A stretch of 57,627 bases of DNA, from NCBI RefSeq assembly GCF_025466085.1, contig NZ_JANLOD010000075.1, positions 1 to 57,627 on the forward strand, written 5' to 3'. The translations under genes and the position numbers were made by a program. This stretch comes from Pseudomonas sp. 14P_8.1_Bac3 (GTDB taxonomy: Bacteria > Pseudomonadota > Gammaproteobacteria > Pseudomonadales > Pseudomonadaceae). This document shows positions 42,222 through 50,255 of the stretch, piece by piece (position 1 is the stretch's first letter; every line of letters begins with the position of its first letter). A model generated the notes under the pieces. The model did no database searches, had not been told where the DNA came from, and saw nothing but the letters and a program-made list of their open reading frames with translations.

Positions 42222-43145
42222 ATGATAAAGAGTTTTCAACTGACCCACGGTGCCTTGCAGGCGGTCGAGCGACTCGACGCCGAGGTGATGCTGTTCAGCA
42301 ACCCCGATGCGGCCGAGCGGGACCTGCTGCACAGTCATTTCAAACTCGATGAACATGCGCTCGCCTCGGCGCTGGACCCGGACGAGGTGTCGCGCATCGA
42401 GTTTCACCCGGACAATCTGTTCCTGATCTGGAAACGCCCGGAAAACTATTCCGGCGGCGGCAGCCTGGCGTTCGAGGTGTCGTCCTGCGGTTTGCTGTTT
42501 TGTGCGGAGCGCTTGCTGGTGATCGCCACCGACGATACGCCGCTGCATGGGCTCGGCACCCGGCAGCGCTTGAATACACCGCTGGATGTGTTGCTCGATG
42601 TGCTGTTCAACAACATCCATCACTACCTGGGCCACCTCAAGGTGATCAAGCTGGTCGCCCGGGAGTTACAGCAGAAATTCAACGCGTCGATGCAGAACCA
42701 GCACCTGATCCAGATGTTCAACCTCAGCGAAAGCCTGATCTATTACGCCAACGCCATCCACAGCAACGGCGCGGTCCTGACGCGACTGCGCAACCACGCG
42801 GAAAAGCAGCACTTCAGCGCCGAAGCCATCGGCCTGATCGACGACCTGATCATTGAAAATAATCAGTGCTACAAACAGGCGGAAATCTACTCGACGGTGT
42901 TCTCCGGGCTGATCGACGCCCGAGGCAACCTGATGAACAACAGCATGAACAACCTGCTGCGCAAACTGACGCTGATCAACGTGGTGTTCCTGCCGTTGAA
43001 CCTGATTGCGAGCATTGGCGGTATGTCCGAGTTCAGCATGATGACGGCCGGGACGCCGTGGTGGGTGTCGTACCCATTGTTTCTTACAGCGATGATGTTG
43101 GGGGCGGGGGTGATGGTGTTGGGGCTCAGGAGGTTGGCCAAATGA
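42222..43145 (+). CDS. CorA/ZntB-family cation transporter with GMS selectivity motif
   Basis: 307 residues: a long cytoplasmic N-terminal domain (about 1-245, with an extended helix through VIKLVARELQQKFNASMQNQ) and two C-terminal membrane helices. The signature GMN loop of CorA channels reads GMS here (Gly267-Met268-Ser269, in SIGGMSEFSMMTAG). This suggests altered ion selectivity or an efflux/ZntB-like role. It begins 7 bp after the RimK-like gene with no clear ribosome-binding site, implying translational coupling, and is the last gene before a REPIN. Confidence 0.87.
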   Translation: MIKSFQLTHGALQAVERLDAEVMLFSNPDAAERDLLHSHFKLDEHALASALDPDEVSRIEFHPDNLFLIWKRPENYSGGGSLAFEVSSCGLLFCAERLLVIATDDTPLHGLGTRQRLNTPLDVLLDVLFNNIHHYLGHLKVIKLVARELQQKFNASMQNQHLIQMFNLSESLIYYANAIHSNGAVLTRLRNHAEKQHFSAEAIGLIDDLIIENNQCYKQAEIYSTVFSGLIDARGNLMNNSMNNLLRKLTLINVVFLPLNLIASIGGMSEFSMMTAGTPWWVSYPLFLTAMMLGAGVMVLGLRRLAK

Positions 43146-43161
43146 TGGGTTGGGTGTCAGG

Positions 43162-43244
43162 CCGCCATCGCCAGCAAGCTGGCTCCTACAGGGTTTCGGT
43201 GCGTACGACGCAGGTCACTGTGGGAGCGGGCTTGCTCGCGAAAG
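43162..43244. repeat. mixed REPIN (two REP subfamilies)
   Basis: CCATCGCCAGCAAGCTGGCT (43164) belongs to the GGAGCCAGC type, while TGGGAGCGGGCTTGCTCGCG (43220) belongs to the main type. Pairing of two subfamilies is unusual in this window. Confidence 0.8.
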
Positions 43245-43272
43245 CTATTGTTTTGCCACTGCAAAACCCGGA

Positions 43273-43608
43273 TCAGACCATTTGTTCCGTGTCACCCGAT
43301 CTCTTCCGATCCTGCAAACCCCGAACAACCAGATACAACAACGGCCCAATCGACACAAAAATCGCGGTAAGCAAAAGATAAGGAATGACGGACAACGCCG
43401 TCTGCGCACGCTTGCGCGCATCGCGGTACATCCACACCCCGGCCAGTGTCGCCAACAGGTACAGGTCAATCACCACCTGCGCGGTGTCTGGCCGTGACAT
43501 CAGGCTGATGCCAAATTCGATCAACGACTGTTCAGCCTGGAGCATCACCGACGCGGTGTAGCCGGCGAAGGCGATCAATGCGATCAGGGGCAGGGCGACA
43601 GACTTCAT
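43273..43608 (-). CDS. DUF2834 membrane protein
   Basis: 111 residues from the ATG at 43608, preceded by AAGGAAGG. Three hydrophobic segments occur: VALPLIALIAFAGYTASVML near the N-terminus, VVIDLYLLATLAGVWMYRD in the middle and IPYLLLTAIFVSIGPLLYLV near the C-terminus. The D-L-x(n)-W-M-x-R-D-A-R-(K/R) pattern is that of DUF2834. Its function is unknown. It is divergent from the ilvA leader, with about 60 bp between its start and the leader promoter. Confidence 0.8.
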   Translation of the reverse strand: MKSVALPLIALIAFAGYTASVMLQAEQSLIEFGISLMSRPDTAQVVIDLYLLATLAGVWMYRDARKRAQTALSVIPYLLLTAIFVSIGPLLYLVVRGLQDRKRSGDTEQMV

Positions 43609-43671
43609 GTTTTCCTTCCTTGGGTCAGCGAGTGGAATCGCCAGCCTACAGAACCCGCAGAAATCTGGCCA

Positions 43672-43700
43672 TTGACTTGGTCGCGACGCCCGGCTAATTT
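43672..43700 (+). promoter_or_regulatory. sigma-70 promoter of the ilvA leader
   Basis: TTGACT at 43672-43677, a 17 bp spacer and TAATTT at 43695-43700 (the overlapping GCTAAT is an alternative -10). The predicted start site falls at 43705-43708, on or within two bases of the leader peptide ATG at 43707. Confidence 0.6.
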
Positions 43701-43706
43701 CCAGCC

Positions 43707-43772
43707 ATGACTTCCACCGTATTGCGCTGCCAGCCAAGCATTATTACCGCCATTCCTTATTTGGCGGGCTAG
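43707..43772 (+). CDS. ilvA leader peptide, probably from a leaderless mRNA
   Basis: A 21-codon frame encodes MTSTVLRCQPSIITAIPYLA plus Gly, then TAG. Nine of 21 residues are Thr, Val, Leu or Ile. The tandem Ile-Ile-Thr codons at 43740-43748 sit just before RNA segment 1 of the attenuator. No Shine-Dalgarno sequence precedes the ATG and the promoter places transcription start at or next to it, so translation would begin on a leaderless transcript. The peptide's job is to report charged tRNA-Ile and tRNA-Thr. Thr is the substrate of IlvA and Ile its pathway end product. Confidence 0.75.
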   Translation: MTSTVLRCQPSIITAIPYLAG

Positions 43773-43814
43773 CTCACGATTGCAGCACCCAACCCGCCCT
43801 CGAGGCGGGTTTTT
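43747..43814 (+). promoter_or_regulatory. four-segment transcription attenuator of ilvA
   Basis: Segment 1 is CCGCC (43747-43751), segment 2 is GGCGGG (43763-43768), segment 3 is CCCGCC (43793-43798) and segment 4 is GGCGGG (43804-43809). Segments 3:4 form the terminator AACCCGCC-CTCGA-GGCGGGTT followed by TTT. Segments 2:3 form the competing antiterminator. A ribosome stalled at the Ile/Thr codons would cover segment 1 and free segment 2. This is the classic amino-acid attenuation layout. Confidence 0.8.
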
Positions 43815-43855
43815 ACTTTCTGTCTCCTGGGTTCTGAACGATGTCAGGAGACACC

Positions 43856-44869
43856 ATGCACAGCACAGCCGCCCAGCAATCCTTGCTTGAGCACTACGTC
43901 AAAAAGATCCTCGCCGCGCCCGTTTACGAGCTGGCGATACGCACGCCGTTGCAGGCGGCGCCGGCGCTGTCCGACGCCCTGGGCAATCAGGTGCTGCTCA
44001 AACGCGAGGATTTGCAGCCGACCTTTTCCTTCAAGATCCGCGGTGCCTACAACAAACTGGTGCAACTGAGTGATGAGCAGAAGGCACGCGGCGTGATCAC
44101 CGCTTCCGCCGGCAACCATGCCCAGGGCGTGGCATTGGCCGCGCGAGAGTTGGGGATTGCCGCGACCATCGTCATGCCCGCGACAACGCCTGAGCTGAAA
44201 GTGCTCGGGGTCCGCAGTCGCGGGGCCGAGGCGGTGCTGCACGGGGAGAGTTTTCCGTTTGCCCTGGAATACGCGTTGAGCCTGGCCGCGCAGACCGGCC
44301 GCACGTTCGTCTCGCCCTTCGACGACCCGGACGTGATCGCCGGGCAAGGCACGGTCGCGATGGAGATCCTGCGCCAGCACCAAGGGCCGCTCGATGCGAT
44401 CTTCGTTCCAGTGGGCGGTGGTGGTCTGATCGCGGGCATTGCGGCGTACGTCAAATACCTGCGTCCTGAAGTCCGCATCATCGGCGTCGAGTCGGAACAT
44501 TCGGCGTGCCTGCGCGCAGCTCTACAGGCCGGTGAGCGCGTTATCCTGCCCGGCGTAGGCACGTTCGCCGATGGCGTCGCAGTCGCGCAGATCGGCGCGT
44601 ATGGATACGAGGTCTGCCGGTTTTGCGTCGATGACGTGCTGACCGTCAGCGACGATGAGCTCTGCGCTGCCATCAAGAACATCTACGACGATACGCGCTC
44701 GATCACCGAACCTTCTGGCGCGCTGGCGGTGGCCGGTATCAAGAAGTACGTGGCGCAGACCGGCGTTCGGGGCGAGACACTGGTGGCGATCGATTCGGGT
44801 GCGAACATCAACTTCGACAGTTTGCGCCATGTCGCCGAGCGCGCTGCGTTGAGCGTTGCCCCGGCATAA
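43856..44869 (+). CDS. ilvA: threonine ammonia-lyase, short form without regulatory domain
   Basis: 337 residues, against about 510 for biosynthetic IlvA. The catalytic PLP domain is complete (SFKIRGAYNKL with the Schiff-base Lys, ASAGNHAQGVALAA, VPVGGGGLIAGIAAY), but the C-terminal ACT-like allosteric domain is missing. It deaminates threonine to 2-oxobutyrate, the first step to isoleucine. The ATG at 43856 has AGGAG five bases upstream; an in-frame ATG at 43841 is less well placed. Lacking feedback domains, it appears to be controlled by attenuation. It may be an accessory or catabolic paralogue. Confidence 0.9.
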   Translation: MHSTAAQQSLLEHYVKKILAAPVYELAIRTPLQAAPALSDALGNQVLLKREDLQPTFSFKIRGAYNKLVQLSDEQKARGVITASAGNHAQGVALAARELGIAATIVMPATTPELKVLGVRSRGAEAVLHGESFPFALEYALSLAAQTGRTFVSPFDDPDVIAGQGTVAMEILRQHQGPLDAIFVPVGGGGLIAGIAAYVKYLRPEVRIIGVESEHSACLRAALQAGERVILPGVGTFADGVAVAQIGAYGYEVCRFCVDDVLTVSDDELCAAIKNIYDDTRSITEPSGALAVAGIKKYVAQTGVRGETLVAIDSGANINFDSLRHVAERAALSVAPA

Positions 44870-44880
44870 GAGGGCGAGCC

Positions 44881-44940
44881 TGTGGGAGCGAGCCTGCTCG
44901 CGAAAGCGGTGTGTCAGTCAACCCACATGCCGGCTGACAC
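44881..44940. repeat. REP plus flanking hairpin
   Basis: TGGGAGCGAGCCTGCTCGCG (44883-44902) is followed by the inverted repeat GTGTCAG ... CTGACAC (44911-44940), 11 bp after the ilvA stop. No second REP is present. Confidence 0.75.
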
Positions 44941-45091
44941 ACCTTCGAGTTCTGCCGCCCTGAACGACGATCGACAGCCCGGCAACAATCAGCCCGGCGG
45001 TAGTGATCCCGGTCAAGGAACCGATGATGCCTTCTTGCGTGTGAGTACGGTCAGCGGATACTGGATGGACAGCCCGCAGGTTTACCGCCAT
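44918..45091 (-). CDS. possible small membrane protein, doubtful
   Basis: 57 codons from the ATG at 45091, with one hydrophobic stretch (IGSLTGITTAGLIVAGLSIV) and a basic C-terminus running into the hairpin region beside the REP. There is no ribosome-binding site and I do not recognise the family. It is the only candidate gene in the 462 bp between ilvA and the DUF1652 gene. Confidence 0.25.
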   Translation of the reverse strand: MAVNLRAVHPVSADRTHTQEGIIGSLTGITTAGLIVAGLSIVVQGGRTRRCVSRHVG

Positions 45092-45122
45092 GTCCGGCAA
45101 TGCAAACCGCGCCTCGTCAGGT

Positions 45123-45164
45123 TGCAATTTGCAGGGCAAAAAACCGCTCTTCTTGCAAATTGCA
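45123..45164. promoter_or_regulatory. pair of operator-like palindromes
   Basis: TGCAATTTGCA (45123-45133) and TGCAAATTGCA (45154-45164) are exact inverse copies. Each is itself nearly palindromic, and they are spaced 31 bp centre to centre (about three helical turns). It looks like two sites for a dimeric DNA-binding protein. The controlled gene is unclear. Confidence 0.45.
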
Positions 45165-45331
45165 CGGGCATATTTCTAGACGGTTTTGCTAAACCCTTGA
45201 TTTGCCGATGAGCTGCACGGCGGAATTTGAGGCATGTTTTATGCTGTAGCTGTCTCTTAAAGCTGGCCGGGTTTTTATAGAGTCAGTATTTGATTGTTGT
45301 TTGGCTGTCTCACACTCTGGAGAGGGTCGCC

Positions 45332-45601
45332 ATGTTTCTGTCTGCCTTGGAACTTCGCAATATCATTGAAAGCAGTTTTCTGCCAAAACGCTGCCAGTGC
45401 ACGCTGTCGCCCGATCTGTCGATGACCGTAAAAGTGTTTGCCGACGGCCAGACCGATCAAGTAGACCTGTTGGTCACCGGAATTAACGCCAAGTCGCTAA
45501 ATGGCTGTCGGGAAATCAATGACCTGATCGCCGAATTGCGCTCTGACATGCAGCATCGGTCCGACATGCACACGCTGCATCCCGACCGGCAAGCGCTTTA
45601 A
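45332..45601 (+). CDS. DUF1652 protein
   Basis: 89 residues from the ATG at 45332, preceded by GGAGAGG. The Pseudomonas DUF1652 pattern is clear: LELRNIIESSFLPKRCQCTL, then LSMTVKVF, VDLLVTGINAKSLNGCREIN and LIAELRSDM. The function is unknown. It is soluble, without signal or membrane segments, and convergent with the DUF2790 gene across a terminator. Confidence 0.85.
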   Translation: MFLSALELRNIIESSFLPKRCQCTLSPDLSMTVKVFADGQTDQVDLLVTGINAKSLNGCREINDLIAELRSDMQHRSDMHTLHPDRQAL

Positions 45602-45617
45602 TCAATCCGATCGCTTC

Positions 45618-45650
45618 AAAAAAACGGGTCTGGCCATCAAGCCAGACCCG
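45618..45650 (-). terminator. terminator of the DUF2790 gene
   Basis: On the minus strand CGGGTCTGGC-TTGATG-GCCAGACCCG forms a perfect 10 bp stem followed by seven T. It may also stop plus-strand transcription from the DUF1652 gene. Confidence 0.9.
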
Positions 45651-45667
45651 CGTTCGTTGATGTTCAA

Positions 45668-45934
45668 TCAGTTTTGATAGCTGCACGCATCGGACAGTTT
45701 GCGATACGTAATCTCTGCCGGTTTGCCCGACGCATCGATGTATTTCATATCAGCCGTGACGACTTTGCATTCGAGGGTCGAGGGTTCATTCAAGGAAATG
45801 ACCTTGGCCACGTGCAGCGGCATGCCATAGTGATAGGGCACCGCTTGCGAGGATGCGGTGTCGTTGGCCTGGGCAAGTGCGGTAAATGCGGTGCAGGCGA
45901 GGGCGGCGGTAACCAGCAAAGTGCGCATATTCAT
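45668..45934 (-). CDS. DUF2790 exported protein
   Basis: 88 residues from the ATG at 45934, with GGAG eight bases upstream. The signal peptide is RTLLVTAALACTAFTALAQA. The mature part has the DUF2790 layout: VPYHYGMPLHVAKVISLNEP, a central Cys, MKYIDASGKPAEITYRKLSD and a C-terminal Cys that probably pairs with it. This Pseudomonas family is periplasmic and sometimes linked to metal response; its role is unknown. Confidence 0.82.
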   Translation of the reverse strand: MNMRTLLVTAALACTAFTALAQANDTASSQAVPYHYGMPLHVAKVISLNEPSTLECKVVTADMKYIDASGKPAEITYRKLSDACSYQN

Positions 45935-46065
45935 GAGCAATCTCCAGTGCAGACAGAGGTGAACTCGACGTGATAGGCGTCGAGCCTGCCGCACTGGGCG
46001 TCAGAGCAACCTGAGGGCGTGCGGTCCAGTAAAGTGTTGGACCGCAGGATTAATCGAAGGTTAAG

Positions 46066-48516
46066 TCACCAGTGATAACTGACGGTACTCACCAGCTGCC
46101 GCTCGTCGCCATAACGACAAATGGCGAACTCACAGTAGGTGTAACGTTTGTTGGTGAGGTTATTGGCGTTAAGTGCAACTTCCCAGTTCTCGCCGATCTC
46201 GTAACTGGCGCGGGCGTCATACAGCGTATAAGCCGGCATGTCCGAAGGCACGCCCGAGGCTTGAGTCGTTCCCTTGTATCGGGCACCGCCGCCGACGCGT
46301 AGTTTCGGCAGGCCCAATGCTGTCAACCGATAGTCGGCCCACAAGACGGCCTGGTGGTAAGGCGTGTCCTCGCTGCGCTGGCCAATCTCCGAGGCGATGT
46401 TGCTTTCGGTAATTCGTGCATCGATGTACGCGTATGACGCAATGACGCTCAAATCGCGCGTGATGTCGGTCTTGGCCTCCAATTCCAGCCCACGGGAGCG
46501 CACTTCGCCGGTTTGCACATTGAAGTTGATGTCGGTGCTGTCCTGGGTCAGCACGTTTTTCTGAGTCAGCTCGTACACCGCGGCACTTAACAGAGTGTTA
46601 CTGCCTTCGGGTTGATAACGGATGCCCACTTCGTATTGCTTACCCTCGGTAGGCACGAACGCCTGTCCGGATTTGTCGGTGCCAGGCACCGGGAAAAATG
46701 ACTCGCTGTAGCTGATGTAAGGGGCCAGACCGTTATCCGCCTTGTACACCAGGCCGGCACGCCAGGTGGTGGCCTCATCGCTCTGACTGCTGCGACCGCC
46801 GTCGCGGAAGGTTTCGGTGTCCTGGTCAGCCCAGTCGTGGCGGCCGCCCAGCAGCAATACCCAATGCTCGTCGAACTTGATCTGATCCTGCAGATAAATG
46901 CCTTTTTGCAGGGTGTCGATTTGTGAACCGCGATCCAGCAGCGGACTCCTGTTCACAATGACCGGCTGACCATAGTTGTAGGTGGTGAGGTTCAGCGACG
47001 GCGCGTTGCCGCGGAAGTTATGCGAATCGTAACTGGTGTCATAGCCGTCGAAGCCCACCAGGAACGTGTGTTCCCAATCGCCGAACGTCCATTTGCTTTC
47101 GATGTTGGTGTCGCTGGCCAGGCCCCGGGAGCGCTCTTCGCGATCGCTGTACTGGCGCCGCAGCAAGCCGGAACTCAGTGATTGCGCCAGCGTTGCCGGA
47201 GTCACGTTGACTTGCAGGTATCTCCAGGTCACGTCGGACTGGTAGTACCGCAGTTTGTGGCTGATGCGCGTGTGCTCGTCGAAACGGTGTTCGAACTCAT
47301 AGCCGAGCGCTGACATTTCGCCATTCATTTCATCGTATTCCGGTTCCCCGATGAAATCGTGACGACCGATCTGGAAGCGGTTATTGCCGACGCCTTTGAC
47401 GAATGGGTACGGCAGCGGTGCGGAGAACCCGGTTTCGGTTTTCTGGTAGAACGACAGCAGGGTCAGAGACGTGTCGTCGTCCGGGCGCCAGGTCAGCGCC
47501 GGCGCAATGTAGAGCTTGTCGTTATCGATGTGATCGGCCGATGTCTGGCTGTCGCGATCGAGCAGGGTCAGGCGATAGCTGAGCGTCTCGCTGTCACCCA
47601 AAGGGCCGGTGAAATCGGCGGAAATCTGTTTGCGGTCGTTCTGCCCCGCCTGCACATTGATTTCATGGTAAGGCGTCTGGCTTGGGCGTTTGCTGATCGT
47701 GTTGATCATGCCGCCGGGGGACAACTGGCCATACAGCACGGACGCCGCGCCGCGAATCACTTCGGCGCGCTCCAGGCCGTAAGGCTCCTGAACCCCGTCA
47801 TAGGAGTTGTTTTGCAGGCGCAGGCCGTCGCGCAACGACCCCCCGGTTGCCGACTCGACATCAAATCCGCGAATGCGGAAGCGGTCCGAAGTACGGTTGA
47901 AACTGGTGGGTTGGCTGGTGAAACCAGGGGTCAGGTCCAGGGTTTGCGACAGGGTTTCCGATTGCCGATCGCGGATTTCATCACTGGTCACCACCGATAA
48001 CGACTGTGGCGTTTCGATGATCGGCGTATCGGTTTTGGTCGCACTCAGGTTGTGCTTGGCCACGTAGCCTTTGACGTGGGCGATGGCATTCTCGTCCTCC
48101 AGCCCGTTGATGGCGGTCGGGCCAAGTTCCAGTGCGCCTTGATTGATCGGGGCTGGTGTCAGGACGTAACCGTTGCTGCCTTTTTCCGCTTGGTAACCGC
48201 TGCCCTGGAGGAGCTGCGCAAACCCTTGCGCTACGCCGACTTGACCCTGCAGGCCCGGGCTGTTCAAGCCGGCCACGCGGCTGGCGTCGAACAGGATCGC
48301 CACCCGTGATTGCTGGGCGAACAGGTTCAGCGTTTGCCCCAGCGGGCCGGCCGGAATGTTGTAACTGAGTTGCGCGCCCTCACTTTGCGCCATGGCCTGG
48401 CCGGGTAACGCCAGACCCAAGAGTGTCGTCATGGCCAGGTTCACCGCCAGCGCGAGCGGGGCCAAGGTGACGCGAGGGCGTTGCGGTAGAGGCGACAAAG
48501 CGGTGTCCAGCGGCAT
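46066..48516 (-). CDS. TonB-dependent siderophore receptor with signalling (STN) domain
   Basis: 816 residues. After a signal peptide (to about residue 44), the STN domain at about 50-120 (LSYNIPAGPLGQTLNLFAQQ) marks a transducer that signals to FecR. A plug domain follows with TPQSLSVVTSDEIRDRQSET, RIRGFDVESATGGSLRDGLR and VIRGAASVLYGQLSPGGMIN. Then a 22-strand barrel ends in VSYHW with terminal Trp. It imports a ferric siderophore (FhuE/FpvA/FoxA-type), TonB-driven. The exact ligand is not readable; lack of a linked synthesis cluster suggests a xenosiderophore. It is the third gene of fecI-fecR-receptor on the minus strand. Confidence 0.92.
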   Translation of the reverse strand: MPLDTALSPLPQRPRVTLAPLALAVNLAMTTLLGLALPGQAMAQSEGAQLSYNIPAGPLGQTLNLFAQQSRVAILFDASRVAGLNSPGLQGQVGVAQGFAQLLQGSGYQAEKGSNGYVLTPAPINQGALELGPTAINGLEDENAIAHVKGYVAKHNLSATKTDTPIIETPQSLSVVTSDEIRDRQSETLSQTLDLTPGFTSQPTSFNRTSDRFRIRGFDVESATGGSLRDGLRLQNNSYDGVQEPYGLERAEVIRGAASVLYGQLSPGGMINTISKRPSQTPYHEINVQAGQNDRKQISADFTGPLGDSETLSYRLTLLDRDSQTSADHIDNDKLYIAPALTWRPDDDTSLTLLSFYQKTETGFSAPLPYPFVKGVGNNRFQIGRHDFIGEPEYDEMNGEMSALGYEFEHRFDEHTRISHKLRYYQSDVTWRYLQVNVTPATLAQSLSSGLLRRQYSDREERSRGLASDTNIESKWTFGDWEHTFLVGFDGYDTSYDSHNFRGNAPSLNLTTYNYGQPVIVNRSPLLDRGSQIDTLQKGIYLQDQIKFDEHWVLLLGGRHDWADQDTETFRDGGRSSQSDEATTWRAGLVYKADNGLAPYISYSESFFPVPGTDKSGQAFVPTEGKQYEVGIRYQPEGSNTLLSAAVYELTQKNVLTQDSTDINFNVQTGEVRSRGLELEAKTDITRDLSVIASYAYIDARITESNIASEIGQRSEDTPYHQAVLWADYRLTALGLPKLRVGGGARYKGTTQASGVPSDMPAYTLYDARASYEIGENWEVALNANNLTNKRYTYCEFAICRYGDERQLVSTVSYHW

Positions 48517-48691
48517 GGCGGAAGGTCCTGTGATGAATGGCTTACCTTCCTTGACGGGTCACTGAAAAAAAGCGGAACCGTCTTCGCGAAAATAATCTGG
48601 CGGCTTCCACAGGTCCGGATTCAGACGCCGTCCTTTGAACTGCGCCGCATCTGCCCCGCGTTCATTCAGGCAGCACGCGTTATCGTTAACG

Positions 48692-48721
48692 ACCATCGCC
48701 AGCACGCTGGCTCCGACAGGG
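48692..48721. repeat. single REP of the GGAGCCAGC type
   Basis: CCATCGCCAGCACGCTGGCTCCGACAGGG lies in the 232 bp between the receptor and fecR. The rest of that gap holds the receptor's own promoter region. Confidence 0.75.
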
Positions 48722-48748
48722 TTGGCGTAATCTCCAGGGATTCGGTAT

Positions 48749-49717
48749 TCAAGGCCTGCGATCAACCCACACCAGCCACGGCGTGAACTGACGCACGCGC
48801 ACCGGCAACGCATCGGCAATCAGCTTCAACGCGCGGTCCGGATCGTCCAGCGGTAACACCGCGCTGACCCGCAAGTCCGCCAGGCCAGCTCGATCGAACT
48901 GCACGCGGCCATTGATCTGACGGGCGACTTCATCCAGCACTTCCGGCAGCGGCCGATCCTGGATTACCAATTGATGCTGCTGCCACGCCTGATCCCGGGT
49001 GCGCGGCTCGACATCGCCGAGCCTGTGCACCGATTGCGTGGTAATCCGCACTTGCTGCCCGGCCTTGACCTCAGTGACCGCGCTGGACTCGCTGCCTTTG
49101 GCCGCCACCGTCGATTCGAGCATGGTCAACACTGTCGAATGCTCATCGCGGCGCACGGTGAATCGAGTGCCGAGCGCGCGCATCTGGCCGTCGTCGGTGA
49201 TTACCGTGAACGGCCGCGCCGCGTCATGGGCCACTTGCACAAGGATTTCACCGCGCAACAACTCGACCTGTCGCCGCGTGCCATCGAAGCGCACATCCAC
49301 GGCGCTGTTGCCGCTCAGGGTGATTTGCGAGTTGTCTTCCAGGCGCTGACTGTTCCACTGGCCGGGCGCGGTGCGCAGGTCCGCCAGCCAGTAATCCGGC
49401 GGGTAACTGTGCATCCACACGCCCAAGGGCAGGGCCAGCAACAGCGCCAAGGCCGTGCCGCCAGCCAGCGTGCGGCGCGAACGCCGACGCTCGACGAACG
49501 CCGCGCTCAATGCAACCTGCACTGGCGCCTGCTGGGGGCGGAGCGCCTGCAAGCGTCCGACAAACGCCTGCAACCGTTCGGCCGCCGCTGCGTGGCGCGG
49601 GTCCTTATTTTTCCAGGCTTCGAATTGCTGGCGGTCGTGGTTGTCGATGTCGGCCTCATTGAGGCGGATCAACCAGTGAGCGGCTTGCTCATCGATGGAG
49701 CGTTGCGGTTCCGTCAT
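48749..49717 (-). CDS. FecR-family anti-sigma factor/regulator
   Basis: 322 residues. The cytoplasmic N-terminal anti-sigma domain has the FecR pattern DEQAAHWLIRLNEADIDNHD and FEAWKNKDPRHAAAAERL. One membrane helix lies near residues 83-103 (TALALLLALPLGVWMHSYPP). The periplasmic part carries the FecR domain (DNSQITLSGNSAVDVRFDGT, ALGTRFTVRRD) and a C-terminal STN-like lobe that contacts the receptor. It relays receptor occupancy to the sigma factor. It starts 6 bp after the sigma gene stop. Confidence 0.92.
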   Translation of the reverse strand: MTEPQRSIDEQAAHWLIRLNEADIDNHDRQQFEAWKNKDPRHAAAAERLQAFVGRLQALRPQQAPVQVALSAAFVERRRSRRTLAGGTALALLLALPLGVWMHSYPPDYWLADLRTAPGQWNSQRLEDNSQITLSGNSAVDVRFDGTRRQVELLRGEILVQVAHDAARPFTVITDDGQMRALGTRFTVRRDEHSTVLTMLESTVAAKGSESSAVTEVKAGQQVRITTQSVHRLGDVEPRTRDQAWQQHQLVIQDRPLPEVLDEVARQINGRVQFDRAGLADLRVSAVLPLDDPDRALKLIADALPVRVRQFTPWLVWVDRRP

Positions 49718-49723
49718 CGGCCG

Positions 49724-50245
49724 TCAGACGTCCAGCGCGTGATTGCAATGGAGCAGGGCGTTCATCAGATGCTTGCGCACCATCCGCTCCGACACCTCGA
49801 GCCGCAATGCGATGTCGGCCTGGCCCAGCCCCTCCAGGAAATACAGCAAAAACGCCTGCTGCGCCTTATGCGCCAAGCCGTCCAGCACAAATGCAATCTG
49901 TTCCAGCGCCTCCAGCGTCAGCAAGATCTGCTCCGGCGACTGCTGATAACCCTCCAGCATTTCAACCGTCAGCGCCAGTTCGCGCAGGTATGCATCCTCG
50001 ATCTGCCGTCGCCGCGCGCCGTCGATAATCAAGCGTCGGGCGGTGGTGGTCAGAAATGCGCGCGGCTCGCGCAGACTGGTCAGCGAATCGCGAGAAGTCA
50101 GAATGCGTACAAACGTATCGTGGGAAACATCCGCCGCATTCTGTGGGCAGCCGAGCTTTTTGCGCAGCCAGCCGAACAGCCAGCCGTGGTGCTCGCTGTA
50201 GAGGTCATGAACGGTTTGCTGCAAGGGAAGCGTGGCGGCCGGCAT
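49724..50245 (-). CDS. FecI-family ECF sigma factor
   Basis: 173 residues. Region 2 contains WLFGWLRKKLGCPQNAADVS and HDTFVRILTSRD. Region 4 ends the protein with GLGQADIALRLEVSERMVRK. It directs RNA polymerase to the receptor gene when released by the FecR-type partner. The ATG at 50245 is 11 bp downstream of a Fur-box-like palindrome, so iron repression is likely. Confidence 0.92.
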   Translation of the reverse strand: MPAATLPLQQTVHDLYSEHHGWLFGWLRKKLGCPQNAADVSHDTFVRILTSRDSLTSLREPRAFLTTTARRLIIDGARRRQIEDAYLRELALTVEMLEGYQQSPEQILLTLEALEQIAFVLDGLAHKAQQAFLLYFLEGLGQADIALRLEVSERMVRKHLMNALLHCNHALDV

Positions 50246-50255
50246 GGGAAGTATC

